Shown: in pieces, positions 24,501-26,398 of the stretch
How positions within the stretch are numbered: the first letter of the stretch is position 1
Layout: each line of letters starts with the position of its first letter
Virus record (IMG/VR): IMGVR_UViG_3300047317_000283
Location: 1 to 26,398 of that record
Length of the DNA stretch: 26,398 bases
Reading direction: 5' to 3' (one strand)
Source of the DNA: a virus
The notes under the pieces: model-generated
The model's input: only the letters and a program-made list of their open reading frames with translations
Told to the model about the DNA's origin: nothing
Databases searched by the model: none
Program-made: the position numbers and the translations under genes

Positions 24501-25765
24501 ACCTGTACGAACTCGGCTCGCAAAACGTCGCGACGTGGCTCTCGTCGCAGCTCTCCCGCCTGCCGCTGATCAAGGATCCCGTCGCGCGCAGCGCGGAAGG
24601 TCTGCGTACGCGCTTTACCGCCTTCATGACGCTCGCCGGCATGATGCACTCGGTCGCGGAAGCGTTTAACCGTCGCATGGCATTCCACGCGGCATGGCAC
24701 GTGGCGAAGTCGCTCGGCGTCGCGGATCCGTACCAGTTCGCGGCGAACGCCACCGACGAGACGAGCGGCATCTACGCGAAGTACAACCGCCCGAACGTCT
24801 CGCGCACGCTCACCGGCCGTGTGCTGATGGCGTTCAAGCACTGGGAAGTGACGTATCTCGAACTGATCGCGCGCATGATCAAGCGCGGCGGCCCGCAAGC
24901 CGCTCGCGTGCTCGGCATGCTCCTGCTCATGCAGACGTCAGCGGCTGGCGTGCAGGGTCTGCCGTTCATGCAGAACTTGGACGACGTCGTCGACACGATC
25001 GGCAACCTGATGGGCTACAACACCGACTTCGCGCGCTTCAAACGTGAACTCGCCGAGGGCGCGCTCGGCCACAAGTGGGGCGACGTCCTGATGCATGGGC
25101 TCACACGCCTGGGGCCGATCGATATGTCGAGCCATCTGGAAATGGGGCGCCTGATTCCGGGCACCGATATCGGCAAGCTCTCCAACGCGCGCGACAAGAT
25201 GAAGTCGGTCGCGGATGCCATCGGCCCGGCCGCAGGCATCATCTCGCAGTTGGGCGACGCGTACGACGCGGCAACGTCGGGCAGCATGGCGCGCACGCTC
25301 ATGGCGCTCGCACCGACCGCGCCCAAGCACATCGCGCAGGGCGTGCAGATGATGGGCTCGGGCCAATCGGTCGACTTCAAGGGTCGCAAGATCGCCGACG
25401 CCTCGCCGATCGACGCGGCCTCGCGCATGATCGGCGGGCGCTCGCCGGAAGTCGCACAAAATCAGGAACTGCGCACGGAGATTAATCAGGCAGTCAGCGC
25501 GACGAAGGTCAAGCAGGCGCAGGTTCTGAACATGTGGGCGCGCGGGCTCGCGCAGAACGATCCGGAGGCAGTGGATAAGGCACGGGCGAACATGCAGGAC
25601 TGGAACGAGAAGAACCCGGACACGAAGGTCATTATCACGCCGGGTGCTCTTCAGGATGCGGTACGTCAGATGCGCTTGGATGCAAACACGCGGACGCTGG
25701 TTGATTCACCGAAGGCAATGAAGGGCGCGGTTTCCAACGCCCTTCATAGTGGGGAGGGGCATTAA
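12530..25765 (+). CDS. Giant polyvalent virion protein: transglycosylase, methyltransferase, helicase, PLxRFG (4411 aa)
   Basis: One uninterrupted frame of 4411 codons, far longer than T7 gp16 or P1 DarB. N-terminal repeats LNQDFS(G/S)FF occur at residues 3-11 and 39-47. Domains in order: lytic transglycosylase (70-195), hydrophobic helical region (465-695), pyrophosphatase-like (950-1087), ADP-ribosyltransferase-like (1118-1205), DarB-like helical segment (1457-1533), N6-adenine methyltransferase (1640-1860), Strawberry-notch-like SF2 helicase (2008-2760), zincin HEILH (3317-3321), PLxRFG domain (3724-3729) and hydrophobic C-terminal segments. Such domain chains are known in 'polyvalent' proteins of phages and conjugative elements, thought to enter with the DNA and blunt host defences; here the transglycosylase adds cell-wall opening. 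The start follows the upstream stop directly. Two small genes are nested in its linkers. Whether the chain is later cleaved is unknown. Confidence 0.9.
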   Translation: MELNQDFSGFFNSNSSGAAATPAATPATPAPAAPSSGGLNQDFSSFFQQGSANQNPASNPATGRKIDSATLDNILTQENATALHPLVSAFMGQESSGGSNAKTSVDNAHGAMQILPATAVPYMKPGERLDDTNNNIAIGTRILADYAKRFNNDPAKIAVAYFSGPGNVATSGATPWKQDKADGNGTTVSQYVKGILGRLGNQPAVAPQPAPEVQPQAPAAPDLSQAPKWSAVVANPDFQKLDAKGQQATADAYFQKWIAPNVSPDQMSAAQSQWAQKSADVMKNAQPSTWQNIKNGATNALNALNQGTTPDAQDGVVGPTVAAQTTQATPPEQTAGVLGNGKNLPQSQNLPPMPFVTPQFRDQVFNQYDAATPAQRAQMVKEQTIGGQVAQYRAAQYAANQNPASADIGTSVEDRTARLVANGVAPDVAAAQAQREAASGQPTVTPNYMKSTDFDFDTAARFRNGNPFVRGVAQGVVGVGQAAVGLGRFEADMLGTDVPGAMLDKAAKSLSNTSAAIGQSANPFTRNLEGAVSGVTQLAPALLGGALVEGMDLAPLAQNALQMFGQSYSEGRDAGQTPGEATVRAGMMGAFAVLGHAFGLDAKLDAIRKSVAGASTDDLGQVIWQSMIRDLPSTQAMALGNFVTDKLPGGIGLAPDAKFTDWLHSAGDMFVQTAMMNGMLGAGLAGNAGLARTLRGESKPTFDEDGGVITDKHGNRWNVEPAAQSSGLGAPGTSANQPHASSVAADNVVREMAKDAGMDPDALVAKPTPVPPAPQAPQNMGDGRVEPTMPTAAPTFHADDWVTDANGTTRLSPEAQARYEAWANKSTVDTASPVGATAAHAQQVMEFAAQRWDALHAKQAGSIETVMSPSGQEDVSVAGAQLTPAERMEWETLNRFKNDPAALAHFYGFDGAQNEPSAPSAADVDAAAHQAATSPKNDLPEPTQAQKEAGNYQKGHVEIHGLDVSIENPQGSKRSGVDPDGVVWENTLQDHYGYIKRTVGADEEHIDTFVGPNPASRKVFIVDQTDPATGKFDEHKVMLGYDSVADADAAYHRNYADGWNGRAAISELPIGMFKEWLEKGDTKAPFARELTPSTRVIAKPKTEKEAKAARENAPAQDTVRMYHGGEPGDTTGPLWFSSSERYARDWGSRDGRKSRVWYVDLPHDHPSLFSEYPEQHASRGYTTNRELPAEDSSRRKLLPGEPAQPYGAEDPLGEVAQPPVAKPKTEREAQQARKLKEQTDGSSTEAQSRADAREAQEGTAPGPVASTQGDAAPAASGRSTGTDDGAGRSPAAGRDAAGTGRGVQPGADGSGRGADAGNVTPASAARDAVLGMVKSATTERDKKAHRALADYITKAEGGDADAIARVTKAARALVYDDIKPTLDAFVRSVKPAEPKPITVTKAGEGAHAIVIDPSAMRGTPKTEEAPRAEAQPEQEAPKRDSSYGAGNKTFTADAAAKARETLRKKLGQLNAGLDPEMMHAGLMLAGFHIEAGARKFADFAKAMVEDIGENIRPYLRGFYENVRHYPGFDNHGMTPGHELDSGKAEEPAQKVAEKTQEVARDAAPKSLVDHFYSELTAGRLPKDNAELRKAVATFDGKPADNARLKQAQEDLEAAIAHRARDIVAQGKDERATFETLVGLYNDQPNLNIRTSTSIENQAYSTPAPLAYVAAKLAGIDHDTKVYEPTAGNGMLLLTADPKNVTANELEDQRFGNLKAQGFDAIQGDALQAVESGAVPVDSQDAVITNPPFGSLKDDAGKATKVSFDGFKIGKIDHLIAAEALRTLKDDGKATLIIGADKVAGGLSTDDRIFFNWLYGNYNVTSHFEVDGKLYSRQGAAWPVRVITLDGREKSKQVSPRAGSIARVDNWNDVYEQFRNGLDAQKPDERVAEGRTDSAGKPAAVDDAKPADVAAGKQAAGNDRRGSEGSARGAGDVAGKRAGSVDDQRAKPDEGLADTDRAQRRDDTPVESDRLDARSEAGSEPAEAGNDGSARAAGNDRVNNDPDNQFQAKYIPRSGRKDEGVLIPVNMAGPTQDALNRLEDQVGNIDKFAARELGYDSVEQLHDALMGLQVDSVASAIHQISRGKGTIIADQTGIGKGRQAASVIRWAAKNGHIPVFITVKPQLFTDMHGDLADIGTHDVAPFIMNSDAWISGPGGNKLFANKPSQHRKNIDAIAATGELPEGSNAVFLTYSQINTENRQRAALMALAHRAIFVLDESHNAGGASATGEFVKGALDGARGAVYLSATYAKRPDNMPVYFKTDIGDAIGDDEQLLNAMTAGGLPLQTVVANNLVKAGQMFRRERSYDGVSIETQTDTARRAEHEKLSDHVTEALRAIVDADKAFHEGHVANMKKDAEQQGAAIHDIAGNQASSSVNHTEFSSVVHNFVRQMLLGLKADAAADKAIEALKANKKPLIAVENTMGSFLAEYADNNGIKVGDPLGKFDYRTVLSRALERTRYVIVQKPNGDKEKVYVPIEALDGGTRRAYADAQAVIDKLKLDIPVSPIDWMRHRLEKAGYSVAEITGRNLAVDYSGAKPALGQIAPEEQTDKVGTTRRFNAGSLDALVLNVAGSTGISLHASEKFKDQRQRHMVVAQPAQDINIFMQMLGRIHRTGQVVLPEYSILNVDLPAEKRPTALLSKKMKSLNANTSSNTESATSIKAPDMLNKYGDQVITQYLLDNDELRRRLGIDALPDDGSAVDDIARKATGRLALMPVETQHAFYNEVQAQYESLIDYLNRTNQNELEPRTFDYDAKETRAELLHQGDNPETPFGEDAYYGEYSIKAQGKPMTPDEIRAEATENLGGQTPQAHADALVAKLRTEFEAGVKRDRERNGLGATFDEEKYRKALKATKVNDETAERMVEEQKRNYQQHGMPAEFDASAAGAMGATADRATSFIKDHRIGTFWRVEINGELYNAVVTDLKSTHKESGNPFSMSKLQVSLALNGSLRHVTLPATQFGKIEVSSLSGRADDLFRVRPGNERETAKIVTGNLLAAYGEMQGSSGTIINFTKSDGTTEQGILLPKKFNFESNVRGDYRLRTGADALKFLQASQDENIARFGIASRDGVVRVRPQGRDITIQVPKSKAKGGKYFLDRALLDQTGDFVSSSKWMEATVRGERAEKALDVLMNKSALYALPSMAEEARTILNDPKPAAPTEAKKPGEHFDLQDMSGLARDSALATTPEPVRTSALTTLRRLNKKLEAGEMTDAEFRLATQNLLWKLENKRDGQVERKLARDDRERGELYVRERLLRAARQGDISRDSVDFAQWLLDQNPAIADDLGFSVRTPGMDQSGTAGMYSSIARVVRLFKGSTNETTAVHEILHHTERMMPEDVRHAIYKAWSRDWQEAYKRATPEQKAAFGDMLASSLGSQSAWARVAKAFRDGVLNYDDHYKLVNPSEYWAVKATDILKDRFDAKRTGWVARAKQWLSELVEKAKGLFGMASDSPILRGLKDVLKGDATLKTDTMMSEKAPMADISKSASDAADERFKKVADTLLDKNKSVKTFGWWDKTLGTQLHKALKDEHYGRVFDTARKLHNTVALAAVRPAEHAPNVVPPTANFRQNVKKLFAGARQTEQMRRATQALLDGTLSGDNVMQGKIWSDRHLEEKYGLTEEGKRVYQQTRDAVDASLDEVAASEAWGMAQGFVPKEMRELIIDKPSAAQRLIRESLDAKINMLTKALDAAVTKGETERASGLQAMLTPYEETREKVEDIFERAEMLKSGGYLPLMRFGKYSVYAYHIDPETGMREVDPETDQPMTAYFGLFPTEAEARFEAERQAMLYKDDPSVQIQRGVKSEKAHQLYEGLSPETLALFADKVGADEAMKTVIQLAMSERSALKRRLERQGIAGFSQDLPRILSNFLTSNARFAGQRYYMRDLNRAITDIPQAKGDVIDEAIALKKYMFNGGAAGNNVTAAMFAWYLAGSPVSAATIITEMPLKTIPFLAQHGISRAIAAVAKAMPYALGKKEIKDPEYRAAVQRATREGIVKSQEIFHLYELGSQNVATWLSSQLSRLPLIKDPVARSAEGLRTRFTAFMTLAGMMHSVAEAFNRRMAFHAAWHVAKSLGVADPYQFAANATDETSGIYAKYNRPNVSRTLTGRVLMAFKHWEVTYLELIARMIKRGGPQAARVLGMLLLMQTSAAGVQGLPFMQNLDDVVDTIGNLMGYNTDFARFKRELAEGALGHKWGDVLMHGLTRLGPIDMSSHLEMGRLIPGTDIGKLSNARDKMKSVADAIGPAAGIISQLGDAYDAATSGSMARTLMALAPTAPKHIAQGVQMMGSGQSVDFKGRKIADASPIDAASRMIGGRSPEVAQNQELRTEINQAVSATKVKQAQVLNMWARGLAQNDPEAVDKARANMQDWNEKNPDTKVIITPGALQDAVRQMRLDANTRTLVDSPKAMKGAVSNALHSGEGH
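12737..13114 (+). other. Domain: lytic transglycosylase (SLT fold) of the giant protein
   Basis: Residues 70-195 have the SLT signature: FMGQESSGGSN with catalytic-type Glu94, then GAMQILPATA at 110 on and the later ILADYAKRF...VAYFSGPGNV. These enzymes cut the glycan of peptidoglycan, which fits local opening of the wall during DNA ejection. Confidence 0.85.
13922..14614 (+). other. Domain: hydrophobic helical region of the giant protein
   Basis: Residues about 465-695 are rich in Ala, Gly, Leu, Met and Val, with long stretches of low charge (for example GVAQGVVGVGQAAVGLG, LAPALLGGALVEGMD, MGAFAVLGHAFG, MMNGMLGAGLAGNAG). This is what a membrane-inserting or channel-lining part of an ejection protein would look like. 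No enzyme motif is visible. Confidence 0.5.
15377..15790 (+). other. Domain: inorganic-pyrophosphatase-like (InPase) of the giant protein
   Basis: Residues 950-1087 contain KGHVEIHGLDVSIENPQGS, DGVVWENTLQDHYGYIKRT, EEHIDTFVGPNP and FDEHKVMLGY. This set of phrases marks the InPase domain that recurs in polyvalent proteins. The acidic residues for metal binding (for example in DEEHIDTFVG) are retained. Its substrate in infection is not established. Confidence 0.75.
15881..16144 (+). other. Domain: ADP-ribosyltransferase-like of the giant protein
   Basis: Residues 1118-1205 read VRMYHGGEPGDTTGPLWFSS, then SERYARDWGS and a strand RVWYVDLP. The 'YHGG ... LWFS.s..YArdwg' pattern is that of small ART-fold domains found in phage and toxin proteins. 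The catalytic Glu is not obvious, so activity is uncertain. Confidence 0.55.
16235..16240 (+). promoter_or_regulatory. Strong internal ribosome binding site for the first nested gene
   Basis: AAGGAG lies seven bases before ATG 16248, in the middle of the giant coding frame. It is as good as the best ribosome sites of free-standing genes in this window. An in-frame TGA (16233-16235) for the nested frame abuts it, so entry must be by internal initiation or by a frameshift within a few bases. Confidence 0.7.
16248..16487 (+). CDS. Nested +1-frame gene 1: proline-rich basic protein (79 aa)
   Basis: This 79-codon gene lies wholly within the giant gene in the +1 frame, over giant residues about 1240-1319, a Gly/Ala/Ser/Asp-rich linker between the ART-like domain and the next helical segment. 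The product has a basic N-terminus (MAAAPKHKVAQTHAKHKKGP) and a Pro/Ala/Gly/Met-rich remainder. AAGGAG lies seven bases upstream, and the frame is closed by TGA at 16233. By my hand count about 64 of 79 codons end in G or C, against about two thirds in the overlapping giant frame, so this frame carries the normal phage codon bias. No known domain; function unknown. An alternative is that the bias is accidental in a GC-rich linker, but the ribosome site and the match to the second nested gene argue against it. Confidence 0.7.
   Translation: MAAAPKHKVAQTHAKHKKGPPPGLSQARKAMPPPPPPGAAPAPMMAPGAAPQPGATPLAPGVGYNPAQTDPGAVPTPGM
16898..17128 (+). other. Domain: DarB-like helical segment of the giant protein
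   Basis: Residues 1457-1533 read KKLGQLNAGLDPEMMHAGLM, then LAGFHIEAGARKFADFAKAM and IRPYLRGFYENVRHYPGF. The same phrase precedes the methyltransferase in DarB-type and other polyvalent proteins. It is a structural helical module of unknown role. Confidence 0.6.
17447..18109 (+). other. Domain: N6-adenine DNA methyltransferase of the giant protein
   Basis: Residues 1640-1860 contain YSTPAPLAYVAAKLAG, S-adenosylmethionine motif I as EPTAGNGML (1683-1691) and catalytic motif IV as NPPF (1745-1748), the correct pair for an amino-methyltransferase acting on adenine. In DarB-like proteins this domain is coupled to a helicase and protects incoming DNA from restriction. All key residues are present. 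Confidence 0.85.
18138..18521 (+). CDS. Nested +1-frame gene 2: helical protein (127 aa)
   Basis: This gene lies inside the giant gene, again in the +1 frame, over the charged low-complexity linker (giant residues about 1870-1998) between methyltransferase and helicase. The predicted product has normal protein composition: PRQWMTRSLLMSLLESKLRA, then IDADPKEARAALEMSQESAP and MTRLLSLIDWTLEAKPG, i.e. a compact helical protein. From ATG 18132, by my hand count, 107 of 129 codons end in G/C, against 54 of 116 in the giant frame over almost the same bases, so this frame is the one with phage codon bias. GGAA (18126-18129) is well placed for ATG 18138 and too close for ATG 18132; the product has 127 residues from 18138 or 129 from 18132. 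The frame is closed by TAG at 18117. No recognised family; an anti-defence or regulatory role is possible but unsupported. Confidence 0.8.
   Translation: MNNSETVWTPKSPMNESQKAALTVPASPRQWMTRSLLMSLLESKLRAMIDADPKEARAALEMSQESAPDLWTISEQNPMKDWPTLIVHSDGMTRLLSLIDWTLEAKPGPNPPKPETMDLRALLETIA
18551..20809 (+). other. Domain: Strawberry-notch-type SF2 helicase of the giant protein
   Basis: Residues 2008-2760 contain Walker A as ADQTGIGKGRQA (Lys2095), Walker B as LDESH (2213-2217), motif III as LSATY (Ser2243-Thr2245) and motif VI as QMLGRIHRTGQ (2602-2612). The later KKMKSLNANTSSNTES and the following GDQVITQYLLDN are typical of the Strawberry-notch C-terminal part. All ATPase motifs are intact, so an active DNA translocase is likely. 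Confidence 0.85.
22313..22759 (+). other. Domain: zincin-like metalloprotease of the giant protein
   Basis: Residues 3262-3410 contain TTAVHEILHHTERM with the zinc motif HEILH (3317-3321) and, about 75 residues on, NPSEYWA with Glu3397 as the candidate third ligand. This is the arrangement of gluzincin-like domains in phage polyvalent proteins. It could process the giant chain itself or a host protein. Confidence 0.6.
23648..23848 (+). other. Domain: PLxRFG-motif domain of the giant protein
   Basis: Residues 3707-3773 contain SGGYLPLMRFGKYSVYAY with PLMRFG at 3724-3729, then a hairpin and YFGLFPTEAEARFEAE. The motif defines the 'PLxRFG domain-containing' class of large phage proteins. Its function is not known. 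Confidence 0.8.
24248..24364 (+). other. Hydrophobic segment near the C-terminus of the giant protein
   Basis: Residues 3907-3945 (NNVTAAMFAWYLAGSPVSAA, then TIITEMPLKTIPFLAQHG) form an uncharged, membrane-compatible stretch. Another follows at about 4124-4145 (VLGMLLLMQTSAAGVQGL). They sit in a mostly helical region that is common at the end of PLxRFG proteins and may help the protein enter the envelope. Confidence 0.45.
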
Positions 25766-26088
25766 CGGCGGTGGGAGAGGACTGCGGCGTGCGTGGAATC
25801 CACGCTCGCCAATTGGCGGGCAAGCTGGCGGTGCATCGTAAGGTGCGTCGCCAGCGTGCCTTTCAGCCGGTTCAGTTCGTCGAGCGCGCCGTCGATCGAA
25901 TGACCATCGTTCGCGAGCAGTTCGAGCATCGCGGAAAGTTCAGGCGTCGCGATAAGCGGATCGCCCTCTTCCACCGCCCCGGCGAGTGACGCGCGTGCGC
26001 GCACCCCGTAATCCACCGCCATCGGCAGCAAGCCGGCGTCGAGGTTGTTCTGTTCTTGTACTGCAACACCGCTTGCTGTTTGCGACAT
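25762..26088 (-). CDS. Small helical protein on the opposite strand, function unknown
   Basis: This 108-residue protein runs against the late operon. Codon use is typical for the window (many GCG, CTC, CTG, GAC). GAGG lies five bases before the ATG at 26088, within the sequence CACGAGGCAGTA. The product is mostly helical: a polar N-terminus (MSQTASGVAVQEQNN), then TPELSAMLELLANDGHSIDG and a basic C-terminal helix (LATHLTMHRQLARQL). No membrane segment, zinc motif or helix-turn-helix signature is clear. Its stop shares TTAA (25762-25765) with the giant stop, so late and opposing transcripts meet here. It may be the end of a leftward unit of early or accessory genes, but only this one gene is in view. 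Confidence 0.7.
   Translation of the reverse strand: MSQTASGVAVQEQNNLDAGLLPMAVDYGVRARASLAGAVEEGDPLIATPELSAMLELLANDGHSIDGALDELNRLKGTLATHLTMHRQLARQLASVDSTHAAVLSHRR
25791..25818. other. Back-to-back dyads just past the giant gene
   Basis: GCGTGG-AAT-CCACGC (25791-25805) is a perfect 6-bp hairpin, followed by the 12-bp palindrome CGCCAATTGGCG (25807-25818). Both lie inside the minus-strand gene, 26-53 bases after the giant stop. Without U-tracts they are not classic terminators, but they could slow or end transcription arriving from either side in this convergent layout. Chance is possible. Confidence 0.3.
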
Positions 26089-26153
26089 TACTGCCTCGTG
26101 GGAATTTTTACCGGGTTCGTGCGCTGTGCGCTTCTGCTTTTTCGTCTAACGGA

Positions 26154-26386
26154 AAGTACAGTAAAACTCACTTCTCGCCATCGGGGGACATTGTAACTAC
26201 ATGTAAAAGGAAATGGAGTGTCCGCCGAAGAATATTTTTGTCATACATATAATACTTTGTTTTCAATGACTTATGACATTTACAGCGATCGCGCCCCGTA
26301 ATGCTTCAGTAAGACAAACGTTGTCTTCCCCTGTGTTTTCGTACAGCTTTGAACTGACGAAAAACTACAGAAATACTCAACTTTCT
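26154..26386 (+). repeat. Degenerate direct repeat pair in the AT-rich region
   Basis: AA(g/c)TACAG(t/a)AA(a/t)ACTCA followed by (a)CTT occurs at 26154-26175 and again at 26363-26386. The phrase (g/c/t)TACAG alone occurs four times in the region, which may mark repeated binding sites. The match is imperfect and the evidence thin. Confidence 0.3.
26311..26327. promoter_or_regulatory. Candidate operator: 17-bp inverted repeat
   Basis: AAGACAA-ACG-TTGTCTT is a perfect 7-bp dyad with a 3-bp centre, the size and shape of a site for a dimeric helix-turn-helix repressor. It lies in the AT-rich non-coding region. No second copy is visible in the window, so it is a candidate only. Confidence 0.4.
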
Positions 26387-26398
26387 ACTACTTAAAAG

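Larger units (their letters stand above)
26089..26398. promoter_or_regulatory. AT-rich non-coding region upstream of the minus-strand gene
   Basis: No credible gene is visible in these 310 bases. Composition drops sharply to AT-rich compared with the GC-rich genes. The region holds a 17-bp inverted repeat (26311-26327), a degenerate direct repeat, the palindromes TACATGTA (26198-26205) and GCGATCGC (26285-26292), and one TATAAT (26248-26253, plus strand) without a matching -35 box. It must include the promoter of the minus-strand gene and may be a divergent control region, but I cannot place a sigma-70 promoter with confidence. Confidence 0.5.

Noticed and set aside
21608-24898. 1096-codon minus-strand reading frame opposite the giant gene
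   Set aside because: Same shadow composition as other antisense frames, no ribosome site or recognisable domain, and the plus-strand frame carries clear motifs.
26168-26248. 26-codon minus-strand frame in the AT-rich region
   Set aside because: No ribosome binding site before the ATG, short, and unremarkable composition; expected by chance.
25986-26252. 88-codon plus-strand frame past the minus-strand gene
   Set aside because: It begins antisense to the supported minus-strand gene and runs on into non-coding AT-rich DNA; composition is Arg/Ser-rich and no ribosome site is seen.
26248-26253. TATAAT on the plus strand as a promoter
   Set aside because: No TTGACA-like hexamer at 16-18 bases upstream and no extended -10 TG; in AT-rich DNA the hexamer alone is weak evidence.

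Overview
This window is the late (virion structural) region of a tailed phage or prophage with short-tail (podovirus-like) gene content. The base composition is GC-rich and synonymous sites strongly favour G/C, which suggests a betaproteobacterial host such as Burkholderia; that host call is inference. No terminase, portal, integrase, lysis or tRNA gene is visible, so the window is an internal slice of the genome.

Layout. Positions 1-576 hold the 3' end of a tail fibre/spike gene. A head module follows: scaffold (700-1734), N4-gp56/DUF4043-type major capsid protein (1750-3024) and a probable head decoration (cement) protein (3087-3494). Two hairpins flank the decoration gene, and the second looks like an intrinsic terminator, perhaps a leaky one that sets the capsid level above that of the downstream genes. 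A compact connector/tail module runs from 3570 to 9708: head-tail adaptors, a small fibre-like protein, a fibre-tail adaptor, a large tail-tube/nozzle-like protein, a J-like tail tip/fibre protein with pentapeptide repeats, and two small tail proteins. Most of these genes are joined by ATGA, TGATG or TAATG overlaps, so they are probably translationally coupled. Next come a cupin-SET fusion (9759-10610), two probable internal/ejection proteins (10607-12529), and one gene of 13.2 kb (12530-25765) encoding a 4411-residue protein.

The giant protein is a 'polyvalent' virion protein. In order I can see a lytic transglycosylase, a long hydrophobic helical region, an inorganic-pyrophosphatase-like domain, an ADP-ribosyltransferase-like domain, a DarB-like helical segment, an N6-adenine methyltransferase, a Strawberry-notch-type SF2 helicase, a zincin metalloprotease motif, a PLxRFG domain and hydrophobic C-terminal segments. 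The likely role is injection with the genome, opening of the cell wall and defence of the incoming DNA.

The most unusual feature is a pair of small genes (16248-16487 and 18138-18521) lying entirely inside the giant gene in the +1 frame. Each is fully contained in a low-complexity linker between enzymatic domains. Each has an in-frame stop just upstream and a candidate ribosome binding site, and each shows the G/C third-position bias expected of real phage genes. In the second one the giant frame has lost that bias. I read these as genuine nested genes over which the giant frame was overprinted, possibly when separate ancestral genes fused.

The giant gene converges on a small minus-strand gene (25762-26088), and their stop codons share one TTAA. 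Beyond it, 26089-26398 is a non-coding, AT-rich region with a 17-bp inverted repeat and degenerate direct repeats; it is probably a regulatory region.
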